From: IDS-8 sp040902105
Lineage (GTDB): Bacteria > Pseudomonadota > Gammaproteobacteria > Steroidobacterales > Woeseiaceae
DNA: 64,000 nucleotides
Direction: 5' to 3'
Assembly: GCA_040902105.1 (NCBI GenBank)
Contig: JBBDXW010000074.1
Coordinates: 124,001-188,000 of the forward strand
Part shown: positions 1 to 8,019 of the stretch, one piece after another
Layout of the letters: each line of letters opens with the position of its first letter
How positions within the stretch are numbered: the first letter of the stretch is position 1
Position numbers and translations under genes: made by a program
The notes under the pieces: generated by a model
Database searches by the model: none
The model's input: the letters and a program-made list of their open reading frames with translations, nothing else
What the model was told of the DNA's origin: nothing

Positions 1-2
1 TA

Positions 3-644
3 TACCAGGGCGGTTCCGACGATTTCCTCGGGCCGCGCGACGACATCCTCGTCGCCAGCGAGGAATACGGCATCGACATGGAGGCTGAGACGGCCGTCAT
101 TACGGACGACGTGCCGATGAGAACAGGGGCCCAGGTTGCCGGCGATCATATAAAACTCCTGATGCTCGTCAACGACGTCTCACTGCGAAACCTGATCCCG
201 GGTGAACTGGCCAAAGGCTTCGGTTTCTATCAGTCCAAACCGTCGACGGCATTTTCGCCGGTGGCGGTCACGCCGGATGAACTGGGGGACGCCTTCGCAG
301 ACGGCATGTTCCGTCTGCCCTTGCGGACGACCCTGAACGGCAAGCTGTTCGGGGAACCGCATTGCGGCGTCGACATGACCTTCAACTTCAAGCAGCTCAT
401 AGAGCACGTAACGAAGACGCGCCGGCTGGGCGCCGGCACGATTATCGGTTCGGGAACCATCTCCAACTACGACCGCTCCAAAGGGTCAAGCTGCGTCGCC
501 GAAAAACGCATGCTGGAAACGATCGAGGACGGCAAACCCGCCACCTCATTCATGAGGTTTGGCGATATGGTGCGTATCGAAATGCTGGACAATGACGGGC
601 AGAGTATTTTTGGCGCCATCGAGCAAAACGTTGCAAGGGCCTGA
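3..644 (+). CDS. fumarylacetoacetate hydrolase family protein, 5' end missing
   Basis: The reading frame is open from base 3 to the stop at 642-644, so the gene begins before the window; the ATG at 78 is internal. The visible C-terminal part carries the FAA-hydrolase fold pattern: GGSDDFLGPRDDI near the window edge, then GSGTISNYD and GSSCVAEKR, followed by a strand-rich tail with GDMVRIEM. Family members hydrolyse C-C bonds in acylpyruvate-type substrates; beside hmgA the expected substrate is fumarylacetoacetate or maleylacetoacetate, the last step of tyrosine degradation. hmgA starts 39 bases downstream on the same strand, consistent with one operon. The family is seen; the exact substrate is inferred from the neighbour. 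Confidence 0.88.
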   Translation, partial: YQGGSDDFLGPRDDILVASEEYGIDMEAETAVITDDVPMRTGAQVAGDHIKLLMLVNDVSLRNLIPGELAKGFGFYQSKPSTAFSPVAVTPDELGDAFADGMFRLPLRTTLNGKLFGEPHCGVDMTFNFKQLIEHVTKTRRLGAGTIIGSGTISNYDRSKGSSCVAEKRMLETIEDGKPATSFMRFGDMVRIEMLDNDGQSIFGAIEQNVARA

Positions 645-683
645 GCCTGAAAGGCAGTCGTCGCATCCGGTGAGCCATCCGTA

Positions 684-2000
684 ATGTCGCGCAGCCAGTC
701 ATCGGTCGTTCGTTCGCTGGAGTACATGAGCGGCTTCGCGAACGAATTTGCGACCGAGGCGCTCGCCGGTGCACTGCCGGTGGGACGCAACTCTCCGCAG
801 AAAGTCGCGCGCGGCCTGTACGCCGAGAAACTGAGCGGTACGGCATTCACGGCACCTGGCAAGGATAACTATCGGAGCTGGCTCTATCGTATCCGCCCCT
901 CCGTTGTTCACGGTGATTTCCAACCGATGGATCGCGGCTTGATTCGCACCGGGCCAATGGACGAAGCCGTGACCACGCCGAACCAGTTGCGCTGGGACCC
1001 ATTGACCGTTCCTGATAAAGCGACGGACTTCATCGATGGAATAATTACGGTTGCCGCGAACGGGGATGCGCGCCTGCAGGTGGGCATCGGCATTCATGTC
1101 TATCGTGCCAACAGGTCCATGCAGGACCGCTTTTTCTATAATGCCGATGGCGAATTGCTGCTGGTGCCGCAACAGGGTGCATTGCAGATTCACTCCGAAT
1201 GCGGTGTGCTCGCCGTCGGTCCGGGCGAAATCGCGCTGGTGCCGCGAGGCATGAAGTTTCGCGTTGTCCTGTTGAGCGACGTTGCGCGCGGCTATATCTG
1301 TGAAAATTACGGGCGAAAAATGGAGCTGCCGGAACGCGGACTCATCGGTGGCGACGGCCTCGCCAATCGCCGCGATTTCGAAACGCCGGTTGCCGCCTTC
1401 GAGGACCGCGAAGGCGATTTCGAACTGGTCGCCAAACTTGCCGGAAACCTGTTCCACTGCCCCATCGGGCACTCGCCGCTCGACGTCGTCGCCTGGCACG
1501 GCAACCTGGTGCCCTTCAAATACGACCTCAGGCGCTTTAATGCAATCGGATCAATCAGTTACGATCATCCCGATCCGAGCATTTTCACCGTGCTGACGTC
1601 GCAGTCCGAATGGCCGGGCACGGCCAACGTGGATTTCGTCGTCTTCCCGCCGCGCTGGCTGGTGATGGAAGACACGTTCCGCCCGCCCTGGTTTCACCGC
1701 AACGTGATGTCGGAATACATGGGCCTCATCTACGGCGATTACGACGCGAAGAGCGGCGGCGGCTTTGTACCCGGCGGCGGAAGCCTGCACAACAGTATGT
1801 CGGCCCACGGCCCCGACCGTGCGACCTTCGACAAAGCGAGCAATGCAAAGCTCGAACCGCAGAAACTGGAACACACGATGGCGTTCATGTTCGAGTCGCG
1901 GTATCTCATTCAACCGTCACGCTTTGCACTCGAATGCCCGGAACTGCAGTCGGGTTACCGCGACTGCTGGCAGGACCTCGCGAAGAATTTTTCTGCCTAA
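684..2000 (+). CDS. hmgA: homogentisate 1,2-dioxygenase
   Basis: The 438-residue protein matches the normal size of the family (human enzyme 445). It opens the ring of homogentisate to maleylacetoacetate in the cytoplasm. The iron site is visible: His338 and Glu344 in FHRNVMSEYMG, and His375 in the AHGPD motif; spacing corresponds to the His335/Glu341/His371 triad of the human enzyme, with one extra glycine between the last two ligands. N-terminal YMSGFANEFATEA and LYRIRPS are also typical. It follows the FAA hydrolase gene by 39 bases. The 3' end overlaps the convergent small secreted-protein gene by four bases. Confidence 0.97.
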   Translation: MSRSQSSVVRSLEYMSGFANEFATEALAGALPVGRNSPQKVARGLYAEKLSGTAFTAPGKDNYRSWLYRIRPSVVHGDFQPMDRGLIRTGPMDEAVTTPNQLRWDPLTVPDKATDFIDGIITVAANGDARLQVGIGIHVYRANRSMQDRFFYNADGELLLVPQQGALQIHSECGVLAVGPGEIALVPRGMKFRVVLLSDVARGYICENYGRKMELPERGLIGGDGLANRRDFETPVAAFEDREGDFELVAKLAGNLFHCPIGHSPLDVVAWHGNLVPFKYDLRRFNAIGSISYDHPDPSIFTVLTSQSEWPGTANVDFVVFPPRWLVMEDTFRPPWFHRNVMSEYMGLIYGDYDAKSGGGFVPGGGSLHNSMSAHGPDRATFDKASNAKLEPQKLEHTMAFMFESRYLIQPSRFALECPELQSGYRDCWQDLAKNFSA

Positions 2001-2236
2001 CGACAGAGCTTCGAGCGAAGCTTGCGCAGGCTGCGCAGTTCCGCTTCCATCTTCGCTCCCTGGGCAGCGCCGTATCCCTGCCGCATTTTCCCCTGGATTT
2101 TACGGATTTTCTGTTTTGTTTCTTCACACTCGGCTTTGCACGCCGATTTTGGATAACAGCCGGAATTACCTTTTTGCGAGATGGCCGGCTGCGCTGCGAG
2201 CAGCAGGGCAACGATCAATCCGGTAAGGCTTCGCAT
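1997..2236 (-). CDS. small secreted cysteine-containing protein, unknown function
   Basis: A 79-residue protein with a clear signal peptide: positive start MRSLTG, a hydrophobic run to about residue 16 and a probable cleavage after AIS (about residue 20). The mature part is short, very basic, rich in Lys/Arg/Gln, and has four cysteines (27, 33, 37, 78); residues 38-79 read as a basic amphipathic helix. I do not recognise a family. It converges on hmgA with a four-base overlap, so any transcript ends inside the hmgA 3' end. The signal peptide makes it more convincing than a chance frame, but no strong ribosome binding site precedes the ATG. Confidence 0.55.
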   Translation of the reverse strand: MRSLTGLIVALLLAAQPAISQKGNSGCYPKSACKAECEETKQKIRKIQGKMRQGYGAAQGAKMEAELRSLRKLRSKLCR

Positions 2237-2407
2237 GTGACCGACTTATGCCGATTCTTCCAGGGACATCAGTATTGCGTCGGGCTGCCGCCACGTCCGC
2301 ACGCGAAATCAGGCATTCCCGGGAGTTTCGCTATCGGCATTCGATACTTTGTCGACCGCGGATCCGCTGGCACAATGCAGCCGTCTAGGGTGATTGGAGC
2401 GATCTGA

Positions 2408-2914
2408 ATGATTCCGGAGATTCGCGCCCTCCGTGCCGACATCACGACACTCGCAGTCGATGCCATCGTCAACGCCGCGAACGGCACACTCTTGGGCGGC
2501 GGCGGTGTCGACGGAGCGATTCATCGCGCGGCCGGTCCCGGCCTGGTAGAAGAGTGCCGGAAACTCGGAGGGTGCGAAACGGGCGAGGCCAAGGCGACCG
2601 GCGCCCACGACTTGCCGTCAAAGTATGTCATTCACACGGTCGGTCCGGTGTGGCGGGACGGCATGAGCGGCGAACCGCAGTTGCTGGCCTCCTGTTATCG
2701 CAACTGCCTGTCCGTTGCCGCGGCGCTGGGCGTGATGTCTATTGCATTTCCGGGCATCAGCACCGGGGTTTACGGGTACCCGGTTGCGTTGGCCGCGCCA
2801 ATTGCCGTGCAGACGGTACGCGCCGAAGTTAACGACAATTCGCCCCTTTGCTCAGTAACTTTTTGCTGTTTTTCCGAGCGAGACCTCGCCGTCTACCAGT
2901 CGCTGCTGACCTGA
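2408..2914 (+). CDS. macrodomain O-acetyl-ADP-ribose deacetylase (YmdB-like)
   Basis: 168 residues, the whole being one macrodomain. Visible motifs are the adenine-contacting Asp in LRADITTL, the VNAANGTLLGGGGVDGAIH loop (motif split: NAAN plus GGGGVDGAIH) and GISTGVYGYP, which binds the distal ribose and diphosphate. Family members remove acetyl from O-acetyl-ADP-ribose and can hydrolyse ADP-ribose esters on proteins. The gene stands alone between hmgA/small protein and the convergent methyltransferase. Its size and motifs match the E. coli YmdB/human MacroD group, so the class is firm; the cellular substrate is not shown by the sequence. Confidence 0.92.
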   Translation: MIPEIRALRADITTLAVDAIVNAANGTLLGGGGVDGAIHRAAGPGLVEECRKLGGCETGEAKATGAHDLPSKYVIHTVGPVWRDGMSGEPQLLASCYRNCLSVAAALGVMSIAFPGISTGVYGYPVALAAPIAVQTVRAEVNDNSPLCSVTFCCFSERDLAVYQSLLT

Positions 2915-2930
2915 CCGGCAACGGTTCCGC

Positions 2931-3881
2931 TTACGTCGCGGAATTATACGCGGCCAGTACTCCGCGAATCTCCCGGATATCGTGTGGCGTTGTGCGGCAG
3001 CAGCCGCCGATGAGACGCGCTCCTGCGTCAACCCACAACCGGCTGAGTTCCGCGAAGCCCGCGGCGTCCGTTCCGGGCCTCCAGCTGCGATTCGGCGCGT
3101 GCCAGGTTTCGCCGCTGTTCGGGTAACACAGCAGGGGTTTGTCGGTGTGTGCCGCTGCTGTGCGCAGCAGTCCCGCAACCCATTGCGGAGCGGTGCAATT
3201 GACTCCGGCGGCAACCACCGCGTTCGTTGCCTGCGCCAGCGCCGCGGCCTCGTGCATCGGTTCGCCGTGGTTCAGGTGCGCGTCGTCGCGGCATGAGAAG
3301 GAAAGCCAGCCAGGCACATCGTATTCGTCCAGCAGACGGGCGAGCGCTTCGCCCTCCACCAGGGCCGGGATTGTCTCGCAAGCAAGCAGGTCCGCGCCGG
3401 CGGCCGCGAGTACCTCGAACCGCGGACGATGCCAGTCCACCAGTTGCCGCACCGTCAGGCCGTAGTCGCCCCGATATTCCGAACCGTCCGCCAGCCAGGC
3501 GCCATACGGGCCTACCGATGCCGCTACCAGCGGGCGGATGCGGCTTTGCGCGGCATCCGTTTGCAGGAAGCGGTCGCGGGCAGTCCGGGCAAGGAGCACG
3601 CTCAGGTCGAGCAGCGCCATCGTTTGCGCGCGATCGAGGCCGTGCCGGGCCAGGCCCTCGAAGCTTGCCTGGTAGGAGGCAGTGATGGCGACGTCGGCGC
3701 CGGCGGCGAAGTAGTCGTAATGCACGTCTTCGATGAGCGCCGGCTGTTCCAGCAGCACCCGGGCCGACCAGAGTGAGTCATTGATGTCGGCGCCGCGCGT
3801 CTCGAGTTCGGTGGCCATGGCGCCATCGAGAGTGAGAAAACGCTGCTGCCGCAACGCGGTCGCGATGGAGACGTGTGTCAT
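2931..3881 (-). CDS. mmuM: homocysteine S-methyltransferase
   Basis: 316 residues, as expected for the MmuM family, which transfers a methyl group from S-methylmethionine (or S-adenosylmethionine) to homocysteine to give methionine. The zinc ligands are seen as Cys229 in AAGVNCTAP and the pair Cys294-Cys295 in IGGCCRTTP. N-terminal LTLDGAMATELE and ITASYQAS are family motifs. No S-methylmethionine permease gene lies next to it. The downstream macrodomain gene converges on it; the upstream gene on the same strand is the P-II gene 56 bases away. Confidence 0.93.
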   Translation of the reverse strand: MTHVSIATALRQQRFLTLDGAMATELETRGADINDSLWSARVLLEQPALIEDVHYDYFAAGADVAITASYQASFEGLARHGLDRAQTMALLDLSVLLARTARDRFLQTDAAQSRIRPLVAASVGPYGAWLADGSEYRGDYGLTVRQLVDWHRPRFEVLAAAGADLLACETIPALVEGEALARLLDEYDVPGWLSFSCRDDAHLNHGEPMHEAAALAQATNAVVAAGVNCTAPQWVAGLLRTAAAHTDKPLLCYPNSGETWHAPNRSWRPGTDAAGFAELSRLWVDAGARLIGGCCRTTPHDIREIRGVLAAYNSAT

Positions 3882-3937
3882 GCGGTCATTGTACCGCGCC
3901 GCGCTTCGTCACCCCGCGCGCGGGAACTCAGGCAGGA

Positions 3938-4276
3938 CTAGAGAGCACTGTCGCCGGTTTCGCCGGTGCGTATCCGCAGCACCTGTTCCAGCGCGGTTAC
4001 AAAGATCTTGCCGTCGCCGACTTTGCCGGTCTTGGCGCTGTTGACGATCGCCTCTATGACCTCGTCGACGCGGTCATCGGCAACGGCCACTTCGATTTTC
4101 GCCTTCGGCAGGAAATCGACGACGTATTCCGCGCCGCGATAAAGTTCGGTATGGCCGCGCTGCCGGCCGAATCCCTTTACCTCGCTGACCGTCATGCCCT
4201 GAACCCCGACTTCGCTCAACGCGTTCCTGACGTCGTCCAGGCGAAAGGGTTTGACGATAGCGGTGACAAGCTTCAT
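3938..4276 (-). CDS. glnB: P-II nitrogen regulatory protein
   Basis: 112 residues, full length. It begins MKLVTAIVKPF and contains the T-loop signature YRGAEYVV with the uridylylation target Tyr51, followed by the ATP-binding C-terminal signature TGKVGDGKIFV. P-II trimers sense ATP/ADP and 2-oxoglutarate and control glutamine synthetase adenylylation, NtrB and, in the GlnK subgroup, the AmtB ammonium channel. No amtB is adjacent. The C-terminal GETGDSAL ending is more GlnK-like than GlnB-like, so the symbol is provisional. The short gap to the upstream SDR gene (48 bases) would allow co-transcription. Confidence 0.95.
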   Translation of the reverse strand: MKLVTAIVKPFRLDDVRNALSEVGVQGMTVSEVKGFGRQRGHTELYRGAEYVVDFLPKAKIEVAVADDRVDEVIEAIVNSAKTGKVGDGKIFVTALEQVLRIRTGETGDSAL

Positions 4277-4324
4277 ACGATGGATTCCGGAGGCAATTTC
4301 AAAGGTGGGCCTATTCTATACAAA

Positions 4325-5083
4325 TCACAGCATGACCGTTCCGCCGTCGACCATCAAAGTCTGCCCGGTCGTCAAACGGCTCAAGTCGCTGCTCAGGAAA
4401 AGCACGGCACCCACGATGTCTTCCGTTTCGAGAGGCTTGCGGATCGCCTGCTGCAACAGCGTGTTGCCTATGACCTTGTCACGCTTGTCGCGGAACACCT
4501 CGCTGGTTGCGTCGGTGTTGACCACATTCGGTGCGACGGCGTTAACCCGGATATTGAATCGCCCGAGCTCGCGGGCAAGCCCTCGCGTAGCGCCGATCAC
4601 CGCCGCCTTCGACGCGGTGTAATGCAAACCGTTGGGCATGCCGTAGGTTGCGGCGAGAGAACTGATGTTGACGATCGAACCGCTCTGCTGTTCTTTCATC
4701 GCCGGAACGACTGCCTTGCAACACTGCCAGATGCCCTTGACGTTGACGTTCATCGTCGCGTCCCACTCTTTTTCATCGAGCTGGTCGAACGGCAGGAAGT
4801 TCAGGCTGCCATAAAGGGCGGCGTTGTTGACGAGAACGTCGATGCGGCCGAATCTTTCCAGGATCGCCCTGGCCATCTCCGCTGTACTCTCGGCGCTCGT
4901 CACGTCGGTTTTCGTCGCGAGGCCGGAAGCTCCGGCCTGCTCGATTACCTCGAGCGTCTCACGGCAGTCCCTGAGATCGTTTACCGCGACACTCGCGCCT
5001 CGCCGTGCGAATTCGCGGGCGTATTCCCGGCCCAGGCCGCGTGCGGCGCCGGTAATGACGACGACCTTATTCTCGAAATTCAA
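4325..5083 (-). CDS. short-chain dehydrogenase/reductase
   Basis: 252 residues of a classical SDR. The cofactor motif is GAARGLG near residues 12-18, the structural motif VNNAALYG sits near 85, and the catalytic Ser and Tyr-x-x-x-Lys are in NISSLAA and HYTASKAA. The C-terminal DGGTVML is also typical. It should oxidise or reduce an alcohol/ketone with NAD(P); substrate cannot be read from the sequence. It is upstream of and on the same strand as the P-II gene. The Asp at the end of strand 2 (NDLRD) hints at NAD preference. Confidence 0.9.
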   Translation of the reverse strand: MNFENKVVVITGAARGLGREYAREFARRGASVAVNDLRDCRETLEVIEQAGASGLATKTDVTSAESTAEMARAILERFGRIDVLVNNAALYGSLNFLPFDQLDEKEWDATMNVNVKGIWQCCKAVVPAMKEQQSGSIVNISSLAATYGMPNGLHYTASKAAVIGATRGLARELGRFNIRVNAVAPNVVNTDATSEVFRDKRDKVIGNTLLQQAIRKPLETEDIVGAVLFLSSDLSRLTTGQTLMVDGGTVML

Positions 5084-5224
5084 GCTTCAGGCCCGTTCTT
5101 CTTTCGTAATGCTGGCGTATCGGGCATGAATGCTAGCAATCCTCGCGCTGCCAGCGCCAGCCTTGCGCCCCTTGCCCGAGCTGGCAGGATGCGTCGGCTT
5201 GCGTTTCGCGTGACTGAAAGCCGA

Positions 5225-5692
5225 TCAACGGATCACCAGCCGCGGATCGAATCGGACCGGTTGCTCTGGACCGATTGCGATCTTCTTGAAGTCGACATGC
5301 GTCGGGTCGAGTAAGTAATTCCATTCCGTCGGCACGATCACACTCGGGACTTGCAGCACAGCCGATCGCTTTTCGGCTAGCCAGGTATCTCCTACCTGCT
5401 GCACGCCAGGAAACGGCGGCGAGTTCCGCCACGGCTTGGGCAGATCCCTGGGAGCGAGGCTCGTCACCATCGTTTCGTCAAACGCCGCTTCAAACAAGAC
5501 GTATTGCTTGAGCAGATCTTGCGATTCGAGATGAACCAGCATCTCGAGCATGGCCAGTGATGCGCTGCCAGACGTGTAGACGACGGCCATGCCCGGGCTG
5601 TTCCAACGTCCGCCGGCAATCTTGGCCCCTTCACCGGAGAAGGCCGCAGCGGCATGCTTGGCTTTGACGATGCGCCACGCGCGCACGCTCAT
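5225..5692 (-). CDS. RES-domain toxin
   Basis: 155 residues, the normal size for a RES toxin. The conserved Arg, Glu and Ser that name the domain are visible: AGGRWNSPG near residues 26-34, YTSGSASLA near 40-48 and LEMLVHL just after. Characterised RES toxins (MbcT-type) degrade NAD+. Its start codon overlaps the stop of the upstream DUF2384 antitoxin gene in an ATGA, which indicates translational coupling with the antitoxin first. Intact by length and motifs. The assignment is by family; activity is inferred. Confidence 0.9.
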   Translation of the reverse strand: MSVRAWRIVKAKHAAAAFSGEGAKIAGGRWNSPGMAVVYTSGSASLAMLEMLVHLESQDLLKQYVLFEAAFDETMVTSLAPRDLPKPWRNSPPFPGVQQVGDTWLAEKRSAVLQVPSVIVPTEWNYLLDPTHVDFKKIAIGPEQPVRFDPRLVIR

Positions 5693-6150
5693 ACGAAGAC
5701 GCCGTGCTCGAGACGGACGATCAGGTTCTCAAGTTCGCGCGCCCCGACGTCGGTGGAGGCGAACTCGATCGGCACCTCACCGCCCAATCCCGGCTGCGGC
5801 ATCTGCAGCCACTGCGTCGCAGCCGCGGTCTCCCCTTCGAAGAGATCCACCGTCATCTCGAAGATTCGCGAGGCTCGCAACACACGGTCCGACTCGTCGG
5901 CACGCAGCCGTCCCTCCGTTTGCCTTCGGGTCAGTGTTCGTGGAGAAATCGCCACGAAACGCGCAATCTTCTCCCAAGGCATCCCCGTTGCCTTTTGGAG
6001 CTTGGCCAGCCGGCTGTAAGGAAAGCCCGCTTTGACCAGGCGCACAACCCGCACGGCGTCATCTGAGCCAAGGCCCAGGGTGCGTACGCCGGGGCGCCGG
6101 CCTTTGGGTGTGGATTGAACTCCGGTAGTCCCGATTTTGGTATCGGACAT
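5689..6150 (-). CDS. Xre/MbcA/ParS-type antitoxin (DUF2384)
   Basis: 153 residues from the ATG at 6150, chosen because AAGGAG lies seven bases before it; an in-frame ATG at 6171 lies outside that ribosome binding site. The N-terminal half carries a helix-turn-helix region (GLGSDDAVRVVRLVKAG... then GMPWEKIARFVAISPRT), and the C-terminal half the DUF2384 toxin-binding segment with the ...DLFEGETAAATQWL... pattern followed by ELEN near the end. It should neutralise the RES toxin encoded immediately downstream and repress the operon through the inverted repeat over its promoter. Confidence 0.9.
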   Translation of the reverse strand: MSDTKIGTTGVQSTPKGRRPGVRTLGLGSDDAVRVVRLVKAGFPYSRLAKLQKATGMPWEKIARFVAISPRTLTRRQTEGRLRADESDRVLRASRIFEMTVDLFEGETAAATQWLQMPQPGLGGEVPIEFASTDVGARELENLIVRLEHGVFV

Positions 6151-6171
6151 GGTTATGCTCCTTTTGGCCAT

Positions 6172-6208
6172 ATGGCGTTATTATACGCGCCATGTGTCTT
6201 ACTGACCA
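6172..6208 (-). promoter_or_regulatory. promoter and operator of the RES/Xre operon
   Basis: Reading the minus strand, a consensus -10 TATAAT lies at 6185-6180 and a -35-like TGGTCA at 6208-6203, 17 bases apart. The inverted repeat ATGGCG-(10)-CGCCAT (6172-6177 and 6188-6193) brackets the -10, as expected for autorepression by the antitoxin. The repeat and the -10 are seen; binding is inferred. Confidence 0.6.
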
Positions 6209-6216
6209 GTGAGGGC

Positions 6217-6398
6217 ATGATCAGTCTTCTCCTGCGCAGGCAACGGCAGAGAAAGCGGTCTTCCCTTGCTCAAGCGGCGGACCGACTCGGCGCCGGGTCG
6301 AAACGCGTATGCCCGATACGAGCAGGGACGCTCCGTTCCTGCTGTGGAAAAGCTCGTCGAGTTGCTCAGAGCGGGCGCGCCGGACCGCGTCAACGAAC
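6217..6398 (+). pseudogene. frameshifted fragment of a hicB antitoxin (HTH part)
   Basis: From the ATG at 6217 the DNA closely follows the last part of the intact hicB gene (7771 onward): both read MISLLLRRQRQ... and LAQAADRLGA, and later YEQG..VP.VEKL.ELLR..APDR. The copy here has lost two bases near 6295 (ggcgccgggtcgaaacg against ggcgcgaagtcacgaaacg), so the frame changes after LGAGSK and the second half continues in another frame. The N-terminal HicB domain is absent. It is a decayed duplicate rather than a working gene, and it ends against the convergent HEAT-like pseudogene. Confidence 0.8.
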
Positions 6399-7036
6399 AG
6401 GGAAGCGCTCGTCGCTCTCATCGTCCTCAAACTCGAACTCGTCGTCGCCCGGCAGCCCGGCCATGGCCTCGTCTGCCGCTGCCACGATGTCGTCGTCGTC
6501 GGCTTCGGTCAGATCGACGAGGATCACGCCGGCTTCATCAGGGCGAATGTTCGCCGCAGCCTCGATGGCGGCCAGAAGGAAGTCTTTGCTGGCTGTCCCG
6601 CCGGTGATCAATCCGGCTACGTGTGTCCAGGCCGCGTCGATCGCCCAACGTCCGGCCGCATGCACCGCTTCGTACTCGATGTCTTCGTTCTCGCTCGCCA
6701 GCGATTCCAGAATCTGATCTTCGAAGCCTCGAACCTCTCGCTAATGACCAGGTCATCCGGGTCCCCGAAGCCCTCCAGGTCAGCCTGCTCCAGGGCCGGG
6801 CCCAGCGAGATTGCCGCGTTGCCGCGCAGCGTCTCTGATTCATCGGTCGCGCTAACGACGGCCAGCAATGCGTCGACGATCTCATCGTCCATCATGACGA
6901 ACTCGCCGGCGAGTTCGGCGGCAAGGCGGCGATCCGTTTCGTCACCTCCTTCGCTGCGCAGAGCGCCGAGCAACGCATCTTTCGTGTCCGTCGGCCAATC
7001 CCAGGGCGACATGGCTTCCAACGTTGTCAGATCCAT
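6390..7036 (-). pseudogene. HEAT-like acidic protein, frameshifted
   Basis: Two minus-strand frames join into one protein of about 215 residues. The first starts at ATG 7036 (GAGGA five bases upstream) as MDLTTLEAMSPWDWP and runs through alpha-helical repeats rich in Ala, Glu and Asp to ISERFE near 6725. The second frame continues ILESLASENEDIEYEAVHAAGRWAI and ends in an acidic tail (EFEFEDDESDE) at 6390. The break coincides with a near-duplication, ttcgagg/cttcgaag, at 6717-6730. The pattern of paired helices resembles HEAT-repeat proteins often found beside toxin-antitoxin genes. Function unknown; it may be a true pseudogene or a sequencing error. Confidence 0.6.
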
Positions 7037-7378
7037 AGTTTCCTCGTTTGCGCGCCTGCTGCTGTTCACCGTCTCTGTCAGCGCCGGTCAGGACAGTCCA
7101 CCAGGCTATCGATGTCCGCCCATTAATCCCAGGCGCCGATTCGCTGTCTGCTCCGTTACGTCGATCCAGCGTCGACAAGTCAAAAATGGTCGACTTGTTC
7201 AGATTATCTACGAGGCTGCTCAGGCCGATCAATCCATGATGTCCTCGCACCCACTTGTGCGTCGGCCGTCGGACGCGATCTTCCACCATCGCGGCAGCCA
7301 GGCCGAATCCGCATCGGATCGCATCTTCGAACCGTCGGCGTGCTTTTTGTGCCTGTACACGGATAGGTGTATATTTTC
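7037..7378. other. intergenic stretch without a recognisable gene
   Basis: About 340 bases between the HEAT-like pseudogene and the hicA remnant. Overlapping frames on both strands look like shadows with no conserved motif. A -10-like TATATT at 7370-7375 with TTGTGC 17 bases upstream precedes hicA, but it lies so close to the hicA start that it may be fortuitous. Confidence 0.5.
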
Positions 7379-7554
7379 GTGAAGCGGCGGGACCTGGAGC
7401 GGCGGCTGAGAGTTCCCGGATGGAGCTGCTCCGACACGGGCGGAAGCATGATGTCTGGTCCGATGGCGAACGCCAGGAGGCGGTGCCCCGCCACGCCGAA
7501 ATCAATGCAAAGCTGGCGAAAGAAATTCTCGCGCGAGCGCCGAGGAGGGTTTGA
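7379..7554 (+). pseudogene. hicA: hicA toxin, frameshifted
   Basis: The frame from GTG 7379 reads VKRRDLERRLR, a typical HicA start, and then becomes nonsense. The next frame reads ELLRHGRKHDVWSDGERQEAVPRHAEINAKLAKEILARA, which is the HicA double-stranded-RNA-binding-like core with its catalytic His in the RHGRKHD region. The two join if one G is restored around 7424 (ggatggagctg instead of ggatgggagctg). HicA toxins are about 60-residue mRNA interferases. The stop at 7552-7554 is three bases before hicB, the normal hicAB spacing. The antitoxin gene beside it is intact, so toxin loss is the simplest reading; an error in the sequence would restore it. Confidence 0.75.
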
Positions 7555-7557
7555 ACG

Positions 7558-7977
7558 ATGCGATTTCAGGGCAGAGTGTACAAGGACGGGATGTATTGGC
7601 TGGCCGAAGTACCGGTGTTCGACGCTATAACCCAGGGGCGGACGCGGAAGGCGTCGATCGACATGATCGTGGACTGGTTCGTCACGATGGTGGACCAACC
7701 GGGCTTCTCAGTGGGTGTCCACTCTGCCGGCCGCGGGGAATTCGAGATCAGCACCGACAACGCTCGTGCAATGATCAGTCTCCTGCTGCGCAGGCAACGG
7801 CAGAAGAGCGGTCTAACCCTCGCTCAGGCGGCCGACCGGCTCGGCGCGAAGTCACGAAACGCCTATGCCCGCTACGAGCAGGGAAGCAGCGTTCCTACCG
7901 TGGAAAAGCTCGATGAGCTACTCAGAGCCGTCGCGCCGGACCGCGATATCATCGTCCACGAAAGCAAGGTGGCGTAG
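7558..7977 (+). CDS. hicB: HicB-type antitoxin with C-terminal HTH
   Basis: 139 residues. Residues 1-65 form the degenerate RNase-H-like HicB domain (MRFQGRVYKDGMYWLAEVPVFDAITQG split here as YWLAEVPVFDAITQG). Residues 72-125 are an Xre-type helix-turn-helix (LAQAADRLGAKSRNAYARYEQG). It binds HicA and represses its own operon in characterised systems. It follows the frameshifted hicA by three bases. The C-terminal DNA segment is duplicated in decayed form at 6217-6398. Confidence 0.88.
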   Translation: MRFQGRVYKDGMYWLAEVPVFDAITQGRTRKASIDMIVDWFVTMVDQPGFSVGVHSAGRGEFEISTDNARAMISLLLRRQRQKSGLTLAQAADRLGAKSRNAYARYEQGSSVPTVEKLDELLRAVAPDRDIIVHESKVA

Positions 7978-8019
7978 GTGGCAGTCAAGCCTGGTGGCCG
8001 GGGTTCTTCGAGCTGATCG

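Noticed and set aside
3875..5314. A 479-codon plus-strand frame
   Set aside because: It lies opposite the P-II and SDR genes, which have unmistakable motifs; the long frame is a by-product of GC-rich codon usage.
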